Below, piece by piece: positions 9,807 to 30,729 of a stretch of 64,000 nucleotides of DNA (its first letter is position 1; every line of letters starts with the position of its first letter). A program made the translations under genes and the position numbers. This DNA comes from Pleodorina starrii (Eukaryota > Chlorophyta > Chlorophyceae > Chlamydomonadales > Volvocaceae). Under the pieces are notes generated by a model. The model was given only the letters and a program-made list of their open reading frames with translations. It ran no database searches and was not told where the DNA came from. The stretch is taken from positions 590,501 through 654,500 of the forward strand of contig BRXU01000017.1 of the NCBI GenBank assembly GCA_030267565.1, read 5' to 3'.

Positions 9807-12800
9807 CTATCCCCTTCTCGCCCTCCAGTCCCTCTCCCACCCAACGTTGCCGCCCCACCCGCCTCGCTCGAGCCCAGCTGCCGGTATTTGCAAGATGCAC
9901 AGGTACGACTGGTAGGTACTGCTGGGTCCCCTCTGCCACGTCGGCTCCGTTCCACCGCCGCGGTTCGCCTTCCTTAGCCCCCACTCTCACCCCCACCCTC
10001 ATCCCCACTCCCCCACCCTGCAGCCCCCACCCCACCCCCAGCCCACTCCCACCCCCACCTGCATGATCCGCTGTGTGACCAGGTCGGCTGAGATCATGGT
10101 GAGAGGCACTCCGTTGCCGGGCCGTGTGGAGGCACCCACCAGGTACAGACCCCGGACCTGAGGGGGAGGGAGGAAGGGTGCGGGTGCGGGTGAGGCTGCG
10201 TGTGTGTGTGTGTGTGTGTATGTGAGTGTGTGGGGGGTTATCCACGTATAGGCCGGAGCCCGTGAACGGTAACGTATCAGAAGTCCGGTCCGGGGGGAGG
10301 CAAACAAGACGGAGCGTAGAGAAGCACACGGGGCCGGGGACCCACGCGTCTCCGCACCTGCATAGAGCCCCCACCTCACCGCCACACACACACAGCCGCT
10401 ACCTCACCTGTTTGTCCGCCAGCGCGGGTCGGAACACGGACAGCTGAGACAAGCCGTGGGACAGACCGAAGGCGGCGCCGTGGGCCAGAGAGTACCTGCG
10501 AGGAGGGGCGGGGAGGGGCGGAGCGTGGAGCGGTGTGAAGGCAGCGTGGGTGGGTGGGTGGGTGGGTGAGTTCTCCGGCTGGGGATGGGCGGGCGGGGAC
10601 TGGGACAGGCGGGTTGCCCTCGGGAGGGGAGGGGAGGGGAGGGAAGGGAAGGATAGGGAAGGAGCATCGGGGCGCGGGGTATCCCCCGATGACCCAATCC
10701 CCCGTTCCTCCCCCAAGCCACACGAACACACGAACACACACCAACATACACACACCTACACATACACATACATACACACACCTGTCCTGCCACTCCACCG
10801 GATCGATCACCAGCTCGTCCACAATGTGCTGCCGTACATCCGTAATGCCCGCCTCCGCCATGCTCCGCAGCACCGCCTCTCGCCCCGCAGCCACCAGAGA
10901 TGAGTAATCCACTGAAGGAGACGACGAGGAAGAAGAAGAAGAAGAGGATGATGATGATGATGGTGACGAAGAAGAAGAGGAGGAGGAGGGGGCTGGCGAC
11001 GGTGCCAGGGGGCTGCCCCGGCGGCGCTGCGCCTCCTGAGCCTTGATGATCTGCACGGCAGTTACGTCATGATCTCACGTAAGATCCAGAAATCTCAAGG
11101 CCTGGGGTGGGTGGGTCGCGCTGCTGCCGGGGGGGGGCCCAAAGTGGGCGACCGTTTCCGGAATCTCTCTGGTCCCTTCGCGGGCGTCCCCCTTCCCAAA
11201 TGCGATTTTGTGCGTGTGAGGACCCCGCGCCACCCCGCTTCATCGCCCTGCTTCGCACACTCCGGACTCCAGCCTTGCCGTACGCTCGTACTGCCGTACC
11301 TCTTGGATGTTTGCCACGGGCAGTAGCACCATCACCGAGTCGCTCCCGGGGGGGGAGGCGGTGGGGTCGGTGCGGGCGGGGCAGTGCACGTAAAAGTTGG
11401 GGCTGCGTGCCAGGGTGTCGGGACTCGTGGCGCGATCCCAGGAACCCTCAAAGTCGCCTGCAGGGACCGGGTACGGCACAGTACGACACGGTGCGGCAGA
11501 GTTGGAGTGGGGAGTGTGACAGTGGGGACGGGGGTCGCGTGCGTCGTGTGCGAGGGCAGATGTGTGGGTGCGGTTGCGGGGCTGCGGGTGCAAAAGTACA
11601 TATGCATAGGTACCGGGACCCTCCCCCTGATGACGCCCCCGGACACCCCTCCCCGCGGTCTCACCTGAGACAGCCCCCTCCCCCCCACCCCATACACACA
11701 CGCGTGGTGCTGCTGGGGCTGGGCCTGCCCTCACATCCCCTCACACCCCGCCACCGACCGACCCACGGGTCACGGGTCGCAAGCAACTCGCGGGTCACAG
11801 GTTGGTCGCGACCGACCCGCAGGTCACGGGTCGCGACCAAGCCGTGACCCGACTGACCCGCGGGTCACTGGCCACGGGTCAAAGGCCCCGGGTCACTATT
11901 GACCCACGGGTCACTACTGACGCAGCCGGCCCGTACCCGACAGGAATACGTTGTGGTGCAGCAGCTGGTCGACTCGTTTGTTGAGCGACCAGTTGAAGGA
12001 GATGACGCCGGCGCTGTAGTCCTGAGACAGCAGCCGCCGGGACTGAGCCGACCCGTGGGTCTCGGCGGGGCCGCGCAGCAGCTCGTACGTCAGAGGCACG
12101 TCCCTGTGGGAGGCAGGGCAGGGGGAGGGCAGGGGGAGGGCAGGGGGGCAGAGGGCAACAGCAGCCGGGGCGGCGGCGGCAGCGGTGTCTTGTCAGTAAA
12201 TCGGACCACTTGCCACGTTGCCAGGCCAGCAAAACACCTGCATTGCGCACAAACACAAATACAAACACAAACACAGACACGTGGCTTTCCTGTTGTCCCC
12301 AGTAGTAGGTCGTCTCCGCTGCGGTGCATTAACGGTTAGGCCAGCAGTTGGTCCGTTAGGCTGCTTGCAACCCCTTCCGGTAATCTGGAGCCCTCCACTG
12401 TATACCCCCCCACCCCCTGAACGACAACACCCCTCACTCCATCTCCCCTGCCCTCCTCGCCCCCGCCCCAACGCTCCCCCGTCCCCCTTCCCCCCCACCT
12501 GTTCGACACCACCACGTCCGCCTCCAGCTCCTCCCCACCGGCCAGGGTCACTCCGGTAACCACCGCCTGAGCCGATGACCCACCACCACCACCTCCACCT
12601 CCACCCCCAGCCTCCCCGGGTGGGGCAGTGCGGATGGCCGTCACCCGGGCCCCGCAGCGCAGCCGCACCCCCAGCCCCTGACCCACCCGCAACAGCGCAT
12701 CTCGAATCTGAGGCGAGGCGAGGTGAGGTGGGGTAAGATAAGGGGTGAGGAATGAGGAATGAGGAATGAGGAATGAGGAATGAGGTATGAGGAATGAGGT

Positions 12801-15800
12801 ATGAGGAATGAGGTATGAGATATGAGGAATGAGGTATGAGGTATGAGGTGAGGCCGACGCCGACACCGATCAGACGCAGACGCGAGGGAGGGAAGGTGGG
12901 GGGGAAGAAGGGGAGGGGGTACGGAGAGGGTGGTATGAGGGTTGGAGAAGCGGCTGCCAGGAAGCTAGCTAACCGCAGGAAATCAGACCGTCAAGGTGGT
13001 AACGCTCGGCCGGGAGGCGGGGTCACCCCTCCCTCCCACCCCACCCCTCACCCATCCACCCACCCATCCACCCCACCCCCCCACCTGTCCAAAGCCCCCC
13101 AGGGGGTACCACACTCCGTCAGTCAGCTCCGTGGCAGCGAGCAGGCTGTACACGCCCGGGGCGTTGTACGGCGAAAGACCCACGTACAGATCCTGTACGA
13201 CAGACGAAAGGGCGTGGGAAGGCGCAAGGGAGGGTGTCAAATGGTACGGAATCAACATTCCGTATGGCTGATGGACGAACTACCGTAGGGGGGGGCCCGA
13301 GCTATGCCATTTCACACTGGGAGGGAGGGAGGGGGGCTTTCGCCGTTTTCTTTCGCAGCCAGGGGACAGCTGTCCGGTTGCAGATAGCGCAATACCACCT
13401 TTCCGCCCGCCCCCGCCTCCTCTCCTCCTCCCAGACACACGAATGTGCCGTACAATGCCGTACCTGGAATGTGAACAGCGCGCGCAGCCGGGGGTCTCGG
13501 AAGCGCCGGGCCATCCTGCCACCACCCGGGTGGGGTACATACACACACAGACACACAGTCACATACAGTCACATACAGTCACATACACAGACTTAGACAC
13601 AGACCCAGGCACACAGGCTTATGGTGACGGGGAGCCGGATGGGTGCGACAGTTAGATTTTGACCGTTGGTGGTTGGGGTTTTACACAGCACCGGCCTACC
13701 AAGTACCCACCCTTCTGCCCGTACCCAAAACTGCATTTGGTACCCCTCCGCGTCCGTTTGGCCCGTTTGGCCACTAATGCCAATGCCACGTCCAACAACG
13801 GCCCATCCCGTTAAGGTAACCGCTCACCCCTCCGGCAGCTTTCGGGTTATACCTGCCCCCCCAAAGCCAGCCAGCCAGCCAGACCGCCACCCCGCCAACC
13901 CGCCAACCCTTCCACTTTACCCCCTACACTGTTTCCCTTACACACCCAGAATCATGCCCCCCCCACCCCACCCCAGCAACCCCCCAAACCTCACCCATAC
14001 CCCCCACACCCACATACACACATACACACACCCACACCTGGAGTGGTGTGTCCCCAGCAGCTCCCCCACCCCCACGGAGGTCAACAGACTCCGCAGGTCC
14101 GCATCCTGGAAGGGGGGGGGAGGGGAGAGAAGGGAGGGGAGCGAGTGGAGAAGGGGGGGGAGGTCAGGCAGGCAGGCAGGCAGCAGCGGAAGACAGTGGG
14201 TGCTTTGGAGTGGAGGCAGTACGGCACCGTACCAAATGTGACCAGGCCGCGGCACCCCGAGCAGGGCCCCCGGACGCCCCGGAATAGCTCGGGGCGCCGC
14301 AGCGATTCGGTGCCCCCCCACACACACACCCACACACCCACACCCACACACACCCCCACCCCCCACCCCACCCACCTGCAGTGCCCTGCCAATGATCTCC
14401 GGTAGTCCCTCCGCGTCCCTCCCAATGAATCCCTCCACACCCAGCTGCAGGGCGGCACGAGCGGAGGACAGCCAGTCCAGGTACTGGCCACCTGGGGGGG
14501 GGGGCGGAGGGGGGCGGAGAGGGGGTCAGGGGGGCAGTGATATGCTCCGTTACGGTATATAACATGAGACACTGGGGACGACGTTGATCAAGCTGCTGCT
14601 GCTGCTGCTGCTGATGGAGGGGGGGGGGGAGAGAGGGGCGGAGAGGGGGAGGGAGGGCTGTGGACACACCACCACACACACCCACACACCACCACGGACC
14701 CCCGACCCGACCCGACCCGACCCGACCCGACCCGTGGGGGGAGGGGGTGGCGGTCCTCACCCGCGCCCTTCTCCACCCCTTCCAGCTGCTCCACCATCCG
14801 CTGTACGTCGTACAACATGTCCAGGGAGCCGGCACCCTGGTTTCGGAGGCGGAATGAGGGGATGGGAAGGTTTCGGAGGGGGCCGGGGGTTTGGGGTTCT
14901 AGGGCCTCCTAAGACACCGGAACACCCGTCGTACCTTACCGCATCGTACCGTACCGTACCACGGGTACGATACATGGCACAATGACGTCAGCAACACCAC
15001 CACGTGGCTGATACGGTGGATGGACATGCTGCGCTGTGTTGTGCTGTGATGGACCCAGATCACAATGGGCGGTCTCAAGAGTTGACTGGCCCAACGAAAC
15101 CACACACACACACCCCCTCATCCCCACCCCACCCCAACACACACAAACCCAACCGCCCCCCCCCCCAGCCCCCCCCCCCGACCCACCTGGAAGAACACCC
15201 GGTAGGCTGCCGGGGTGACTCGAACCACCGGTACCTGCAGCACCCCGGGAGGGGGGGAAGAGGAGGGGGCGGGGGAGGCAGGGGAGAGTCATGAAGCGGC
15301 GGAGCGGGGACTTGCCACCCGGCTCCCAGCCCCCCACCGCAATCCACCCCCCAACGCCCCCAATCGCCCAGTGGCCCCCCACTCCTCACCCCCTCACCCC
15401 TCCCGCCCCACCTGCTGCGCCAGACTGGTCCCTAGCGCCTCAAACGCCTTCCGGTAGGTCTCAATGAACAACAGCAGCGAGGGACCCGTGTCGAAGCGGA
15501 AGCGACCGCGCTGCACACTCTGACAGCGGCCCCCCACCTGGGAGTTGGACTGAGGGGGGGAGGAAGGGCGGGGGGGGGGAGGGCGGGGAGGGCGGGGACC
15601 GGGAAGCGAGGGTAGGTGGGGGTGGGGGCGATAAGAGGGAGCAGAGCAGATTGGTTCCAGCGAGGCAATGCTGACTGGCGGATTGGAGGTGGGGAGGTGG
15701 GGCAGTGGGGAGGTGGGGAGGTGGGGCAGTGGGTCAGGGCAGTGGGGCGGGTGAGCTTCGTAAGGCACAGGCGTCTGGAAGAAGTCGGGGTGTTGGGGAG

Positions 15801-16015
15801 CCGCGGTGCCGCCACAGGCCCAAAGCCCTCCAAAAAGAGTAACCAAAAAGTGTGACCACATCCATCCAGGAAGACCCCTCAACTACCTCTCACCTCCAAC
15901 AGTGTAACCGCAAAGCCCTCCTTGGCGAGACGAGCCGCAGTGACCAATCCACCGATACCGCCGCCCACCACCACCGCCCGCCGCTTCGTACGACCCGCGG
16001 GTCCGCCACCGCCGC

Positions 16016-16061
<46 letters not shown>

Positions 16062-16606
16062 GGGGTAATGCGGGGACGGCGCAGACGCGGACGCCGACGG
16101 CGAGGTCGTGGGCGACGAGGTCGAGGTCAAGGTGGAGGGGCTGGCTGCGCCGGCGCCGCCAGTGGCGGTGGTGGTGGCCTCCGGCGCCTCAGCGGGGGCC
16201 GCCGCCGCTGCTGCTGCGGGCCGCTGCCGCCATCCCATCAGGGCGGCCCAGAAACCGCCGGCACCGGCACCGGCGGGGGATGAGGACGGCGACGCAGCTG
16301 CGTCATCCGCGTCGGCGGCGGCGCCGCTGCTGCTGCTGCCAGGTACGGCAACGCCCGACGCCTCCAGAGCTGCGCCCAGGGCCTCCTTCGACATCGCGGC
16401 GCCAGGTGGTTTCGGAGCGGCTGCTGCTGCTGCTGCTGCCGTCGTGGTCGCCGTCGTGGTCGGCAGCGGTGCACCTCCTGGCAGTACAGCAGCTGCTGCT
16501 GCCGCTGATTCCGTTGTGGGAGGGGAGGGTGGTGAGGGGCCAGCCGTCGTAGGGGGGCCGGCGGGCTCCTCCCTCCCGGCGCCGTCACTTTTGTTGCTGT
16601 TGCTGT

Positions 16607-16643
<37 letters not shown>

Positions 16644-17548
16644 GCTGACGGTGCTGCTGGTGGTACTGCCGCTACTGCTGCTGCTGCCACTGGTGGGTCG
16701 TCGCGGCGGCATTGGGATGTTGGAGGTGCGGGCCAGCTCGGCTCGCAGACGTGTCAGCAGCGCGGCGGTGTCCTCAGACAAACCGGAGCGATCCAACCGC
16801 GGACTGACAGAAGAAGAAGCAGCAGCGGCACCACCCGCAGCAGCCGTCGCGCGCGTCTGGGATCGCGACGGACTGCCACCGGTACCGCTGCTGCTGCTAC
16901 CGCTGCTGCTGCTGCCTGGGGTGTCAGATGCCATCGTTACACCGCTGTTGCTGTTGTCGCCGCTTTGGCCGTTGGGGGCGGCGGTGTTGGTGTTGTTGGA
17001 GGAGGAGGCGCCGGCGCCGGCGGCCAGGGTGTCGCCGCTGTGGCGCGGCGCTGACTGCTGGTCGTCCTCTGTCCGCTGCGACTGAGAGGGCGGGAAAATA
17101 CGGCAGCGAAGGCGGCAGTTAGCAACAGCAGGACAGGGCCAGACAAGGATGAAACTTTGAGAGAATATTTTCTGCTTACAGATGAAGCGCCTGCGTTGAT
17201 GGTTGTGGTTGCATCCCAGGGACTGGGCGGCGCACTGAGCCCAAAGGCGCCATCGGCCGTTGGCGACTCGGCGGTTACAGACGGGACGGTGTTCGCGACC
17301 GGCGCCAATTCCGTCGGATGAACGCCATTGGGCGTCGCCCAAGGGTCCGGAGCGGCTGCCTTGGATTTATCGGTGATTGAACCGACGTCCGCACTGTCGG
17401 CAAGGTCGCTGGCCCCATGCGCGCCAACACGGATAAGGCGTCCACGGCGGGGACAGTCACGATTTACAAGAAAAATACTAGGATTTGGTTGAGGTTTATG
17501 CGTCAATCGTTGAGAGGCGAGGCATGGAGCTGCAGCCCGTAACGACAT
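9807..17548 (-). CDS. CrtI-type carotenoid desaturase-like oxidoreductase, plastid-type N-terminus
   Basis: Minus-strand gene; exons in transcript order: 17548-17180, 17081-15894, 15549-15412, 15234-15187, 14836-14761, 14491-14376, 14105-14038, 13515-13464, 13192-13085, 12707-12499, 12103-11937, 11457-11300, 11050-10782, 10495-10408, 10157-10059 and a tentative last exon 9908-9807. All joins keep phase. The N-terminus [17 protein letters not shown] resembles a plastid transit peptide, followed by about 350 residues of Ser/Ala/Gly-rich linker. The FAD fold starts at [20 protein letters not shown]. Diagnostic blocks are [85 protein letters not shown] and [16 protein letters not shown]. These match fungal/bacterial CrtI (Al-1-like) phytoene desaturases rather than plant PDS/ZDS. 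The substrate is inferred to be a carotenoid. A Ser-rich insert sits in exon 13. The last exon is uncertain. Confidence 0.88.
11756..11930. repeat. palindromic GGGTCA-rich repeat in a desaturase intron
   Basis: Some 175 bp built from variants of ACCCACGGGTCACGGGTC and its inverse, many forming the palindrome TGACCCRCGGGTCA. It fills most of the intron between exons 12 and 11 (plus-strand order reversed) and can fold into several overlapping hairpins. Confidence 0.85.
12746..12850. repeat. (GGAATGA/GGTATGA)n minisatellite
   Basis: About 14 seven-base units, alternating GGAATGA and GGTATGA variants, in the intron between the desaturase exons at 13085-13192 and 12499-12707. No coding function. 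Confidence 0.9.
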
Positions 17549-17991
17549 TTTAGGTGGCCGCCGCTCGTCTTAATGTGGGTCTTGCTCAGATCAGGTGCAA
17601 TGGCATATAAATTATCGTCTAATCTCCCGGTATGCAAAGCTCAGAAGGTTGTGCAAGCCCCTCACTGTTACGGGGTGCAGCCAGCTCTCTGAATTGCCTT
17701 CTAAGCACCTATTGGCCGTGACTTGATGTGATATCACCACAACACCATATGCTAGCCTGCAAATTTGATTTGCTCATGGATTTACGGGAACAGCTCCGCG
17801 CGAGTACGGCTCTGTCGTGAATCACGAGAGGAAGAGGACAATAGGTAGCCCCTGCACCAAGGCAAATAGTCTAATCTACACTTTGAGAGGCTTGCGATTG
17901 TGCTTAGCGACAACTGAAGGTTCGGGCCTGTCTCCGCAAGTGCGACCGGACCTTGGGTCGCTTAGGCTCATTTGTAGCGCAGTTGTTGCAA
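17549..17991. promoter_or_regulatory. divergent promoter region, desaturase / prolyl oligopeptidase
   Basis: 443 bp separate the start codons of two divergently transcribed genes. The region is clearly less GC-rich than the flanking genes, as expected for promoter DNA in these algae. No convincing TATA box stands out. An intergenic bidirectional promoter is inferred from spacing only. Confidence 0.5.
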
Positions 17992-26502
<8,511 letters not shown>

Positions 26503-27847
26503 GGCCGGAGGCCAGAGGCCAGAGGGGGCCGGGAAAGAGGTACAAAGGTGTAGCGGTAGATAGATGGGCGGTGACTGGCGGGTGAGGGGCGAGGGACGGG
26601 TGATGGTGGGGTGGGTACGCGGGCGCGTGATAACGAGGGTCGCGAGGGGCGGGAGGGAGGGGCGGATGGCCCCAGGCAGGCGTATTGGCTGTTGTATATG
26701 TCTGCTGTACATATCGCCGTACGAATCCAGCGAATTCGCCACCAGGGGTGAGTGCGGGCCACACTTGACTATTGGCAGCGGCAGTGACGCAGGTTTGCAG
26801 GGGTGAAGCTTTGCAGGGGTTGGCAACTTCTTCTTCTTCCGATGTCGACGCGGCGCGACGGGGGTGGAGGGTTCACGATAGGGCCTGGTAGTTTGTAGCG
26901 AGTGGTCTGCACTGTGCAGGCAGGCAGACAGGGGATGCTGAAGACGGCTGCTTGGAGGGTGAAAGGGTGCGACGGAAGGCGGGGTGGCTTCGATAATTGT
27001 CCATCACTGCTCGTCGCGTCGTATTGGCTGCATAAATCAGGTGTTTGCATTCAGGCGCCCGGGCAGGGCACCTGAATGTGCAGCGTAAAACTGAAGGCAA
27101 TTGGGATGACAGGGATTCCCCTTACACGCATACGGCACACTCACTCGCGTAGAGAGGAGACTTCGATAAGAAGCTCGCCCTAATCCTCTCTCTTCCAAGC
27201 TCAGCCTTGCAGAATCAGAACAGATCATATCAGACACTCGGAGCCGCTCGTGACAGCACCGACGCTGCAGTCCGCTCCGTTGATCTCTTGAGTCCAGAAG
27301 AACAAGTACTGCCGCCGACAAACGACACACGTCCCCACAGGCCAGGCCCTCTCGAGTCCTCTGGTTCGGTCGACTGCAGGTCAACCACCTCAGCCGCCTC
27401 TTCAACCGCCCGTTCGTCCTCTTCCAGGCGTGTTACCGAGAGCGAGCTCTCCCCCCTCTCTGGTGGCGGGCACTCCCTCCAATCCCGGAATAGGTCAAAT
27501 CGACCTCTCCAGAGGGGGGCAACCCACTCCCCTGCGCTCCACTCGCCGCCAAAAACATCATTCCGCGAAGTCCATCACTCAGCAGCCACCACCCCCATCC
27601 GCTTGACACCCCGCCCACATTCCTCCGCCATTCCGCATTTTCCAAATCCATATCCATTTTTTATTGCTCGTCCCTCCAACATCCGTTAGTGCAGTACAGC
27701 GTACGACGGACACTCGTCAACCACCGACTCAGCCGGCTTACGACTCAGGCCCACACTCTTCAAAAGCAAGAAAATGTAGAATATTGGTGGTGGAGTGGGG
27801 GGGGGCAGTTGCGCAGCGCTGCGCGTCATGGCTGTGTTGTTGCCTGT
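26503..27847. other. convergent 3' spacer, prolyl oligopeptidase / rhodanese
   Basis: Two genes converge on this 1.3-kb stretch, which should contain both 3' UTRs. A TTACA (TGTAA on the minus strand) near 27122 is a possible poly(A) signal for the rhodanese gene. An ORF at 27207-27689 on the plus strand has Ser/Arg/Pro-rich composition with no recognised domain and is not supported as a gene. Confidence 0.5.
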
Positions 27848-30110
27848 TTAGTACACGGGCAGCGACCAGCGGTCGGCCTTGTCCACCTTGTCAAAGCCCG
27901 CCCCGGAGGCGTGGATGCCGCACGAGTCGCCCATCGACAGTTGGTCGTACCCGTCGTACCGCTCCTGGTACTCGCCGTAGTTGCGGCGGTTGAGCTTGTT
28001 GTCAAAGATGCGGAACCAGGCGTTGTAGCCGCCGCGGACAAAGGTGAGGTTGGTGTATCCAGCCTCCTCCAGGGCCTCGAGGGCATCGATGGAGTAGGCC
28101 TTGCCGTTGGAGCAACCCACCATCAGCTTGACGTCCTTGTTGGGGAAGCGCTTCTGAACCTGGGGGGGAGCGGAAGGGCCGGGGGAAGGGGAGGGGAGGG
28201 GCAGGTGAGGAACCAACAGTCAGGAGTACGACCGCGCGCAAGCGCTGCACGGACGCGGACGCAGCCGCCAGGAGGAGGGAGGGAGGGAGGGAGTGAAGCA
28301 GCGATGGCTTATCGGAAGACGGGGCCAGCCGTGCTTGTGGTGGGATGTGTGCCTGGTGCCTCGCGATCACTCGGGAGACGGTAACCCGAGGGGTTAGAAC
28401 CCGGGCCTCCTCTCGGGCGGATGCAAGACGGGGGCCACGTTGTCGCACCAGCCCGTCGTCCGACGTCCTTCGACGTGTTGTTGTGAACCAGCCACACACA
28501 GTCGACCCCAGCGGGCCCGCATTCCCCCGACCGGCCCGGGGCCAGACCTGGCCCCGGCACCCGACTGGATACGACCCACGGGTCACGGCCTGAGACCGCG
28601 ACGCGTCCCATTCCCCCCCCATATGATGGGGTCACCGCCCCGCAGCTTTCACACCCGAGGTGGCTGAGTCGGGCAGTGCCGAGGTGCTCGGGTGCTGCTG
28701 GCTGCCGGCACCCACCGTTTGCCCAACCCTTCGGCCCCGCCCCTGCATACGGGCAGAGCGACCCGAGCGACCGGCGCACCCACGCCCCGCCCTGCTCATT
28801 GCCAGGCTCAACCGGCAAATCACCACTTGGCTGGGCCCGTTCTCGCCCTCCGCGCGGTGCAGCTACCCGGGTGATGCAGTTTGTGGAGGACTGCTCCTTC
28901 GCTGAGCTAGCGCGTGCGCCCGTGTGTCTGTGTTTGTGCGTGCATATGCAGTTGCACAAAAACTTTGTGAATGTGTGTGCGTGTGTGTGTTGCCGCCGTT
29001 GCTGCTGCCCTCCAGGTGCCTCCCTTCGCGCCCGTAACGCCCTTTCCCCGACGTCCCCTGACGCTGCAGTACTACGGGTTATAATGATTTCACGGGTGGT
29101 GCTCTGGGCCCGTCTCAACTCAATGCTGCATTGCCCGGGGGCTCGACTGCGGGGGGGGGGCCAGACACCTGTCCCGCTCAACCCCTTCAACCCCGCTGGC
29201 TGCTGGCTGCTGGCTGTTGGTTGTTGGGACTGCAGAAACGCCGAAGGGCATTCCCCTTCCCCCCGGCTGTCAAAGCCGGTACCGGTACATCATACTGGGT
29301 GGGACGTTTCCCTGATGGTGGCAAGTGGCTCGGGCTCGGGTGGCTCCCGCATACACCCTAGGTCTCAGGGGCTGCCCCCCCACCCCCACCTCCACCCCCA
29401 CCCCCCCTGCACTCACCATCTTGACAAAGTCAGGGTTGGGCGTCTTCTTCATGACGCGGTCCCGGGTCTCCGGGTCGTACACCCGCTTCAGGTGCACGAA
29501 CGGAATGTTGACGCTGCCCTTCACCTTGCCCACCTCGTCGTTCTCCAGCTCCGAGCGCACATCCAGCCAGGTGTAGCCGCCGTTGGAGAACAGGCACTGC
29601 GAGGAGGAGCAATGTGCATCCCGTTACAGAGAATCAGCAGTCCGTGAGGGTTCGAAACAGCAAGCGCGATGTCCTTCCAGTCAAGAGTAAGTGAGATAAA
29701 GGAGCGACAGTCCGCAAGTTGCCAGCTGGTTAGAACCTGTGTTTAGGGCGTGTGGCCGAGGCTGAGCGACATTGCCTGCCTTTGTAAAGCGCAAGCTCGT
29801 TAGCAACCTACCCGGGCCTCCTCGACGGTCGCAATACCCTTATCGGGGAACTCAGCGAGCGTCTCCTTGATGAACTCCGGGTCCGGCCTGCAGCGCGAAT
29901 GTGGGAATGACGTTCGTCGCGCCTCGACCCACTGAAAGGACGTAATCGAAGATCCGTCAATAGACATGCGTCTCACCACTGCTTGCCAGCAAACACGGTG
30001 ACAGCACGCTGTCGGCCCTGGCACGTCGGGGCGCGCAGAGGCACCGGCGTGAACACCGGCCGGCTAGGCTTGCACGCCCGAAGGGGCCCAGAAGCACGAA
30101 GCGTCTGCAT
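27848..30110 (-). CDS. plastid rhodanese-domain protein
   Basis: Minus-strand, four exons: 30110-29977, 29887-29812, 29596-29417 and 28159-27848 (TAA), total 233 residues. The start MQTLRASGPLRACKPSRPVF followed by basic and Ala/Pro residues is a typical Chlamydomonas-type chloroplast transit peptide, ending near AVTVFAGKQW. The rhodanese domain runs from TVEEARCLF and YTWLDVRSELE through SVNIPFVHL. Its active-site loop is VGCSNGKAYSIDALEALEE, with the presumed catalytic Cys in CSNGKAYS, followed by YTNLTFVRGGYNAW. The C-terminal 50 residues after the domain are Tyr/Asp-rich and unlike typical rhodaneses. Sulfurtransfer or redox signalling in the plastid is inferred. The third intron is long (1.26 kb) and otherwise empty. 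Confidence 0.92.
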
Positions 30111-30688
30111 CTTTAAATGGAGATATTATTGTAATACCGGACAAAATCGCGTTAGCGCTTGTCTGTGCTGGGCTGAGCTGGGAGCCATCCTCTTGGTTTC
30201 GGTGCCATCGGAGCAAACTGCCCAAGAAATTGCCGCTCAGCGGGGTTGGAAATGGGAAATAATGAACATCATATCTAACAAAATTTGTGTTGTGACTGTC
30301 CGCTCTGCGGTCGGGTCCAAGCGAACGCTGCGAAAGCTACTACACTGGGCGAAGTGTCCAGAACCCATTCCCCGCCACCGAAATCCTCGATCGTGCCTTG
30401 AACTTCGTGTAAACTGTTCCCACCGTTGCTAACGTTTTCGTTCGAAGATGGAGTACCTTCTTCAAGATGGCCCAGACCGTTGACCGTTACTGCAACCGCG
30501 AGTCCGTGACAGGCGACAGTACCAAGACATAATCTCTGTGAATCTTTGCCACGCGACGCGACGCTAATGTTGGCGGCATCGGGACACGCGGGCGGCCACA
30601 GCAGCTCTCGCCAAGCCAAGCGCATGTTGCTCAGCCCGGGCTGGAGTGTTCGGTGGTGTGCCGTTATCTCCGAACCCGTGCGCTTTTT

Positions 30689-30729
30689 GGGCGGGGCCCC
30701 AGCGCGAAGCGCCCAGGGGGGCCCCGCCC
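30689..30729. repeat. GC-rich hairpin with 12-bp perfect arms
   Basis: The arms GGGCGGGGCCCC (30689-30700) and GGGGCCCCGCCC (30718-30729) are exact inverse complements around a 17-nt loop. The right-arm 12-mer recurs at about 31833-31844, followed by a T-run. Confidence 0.85.

Noticed and set aside
16108..17085. Plus-strand 325-codon ORF opposite the desaturase exon 2
   Set aside because: A shadow of the GCN-repeat coding sequence; the minus strand carries the FAD-domain gene in phase.
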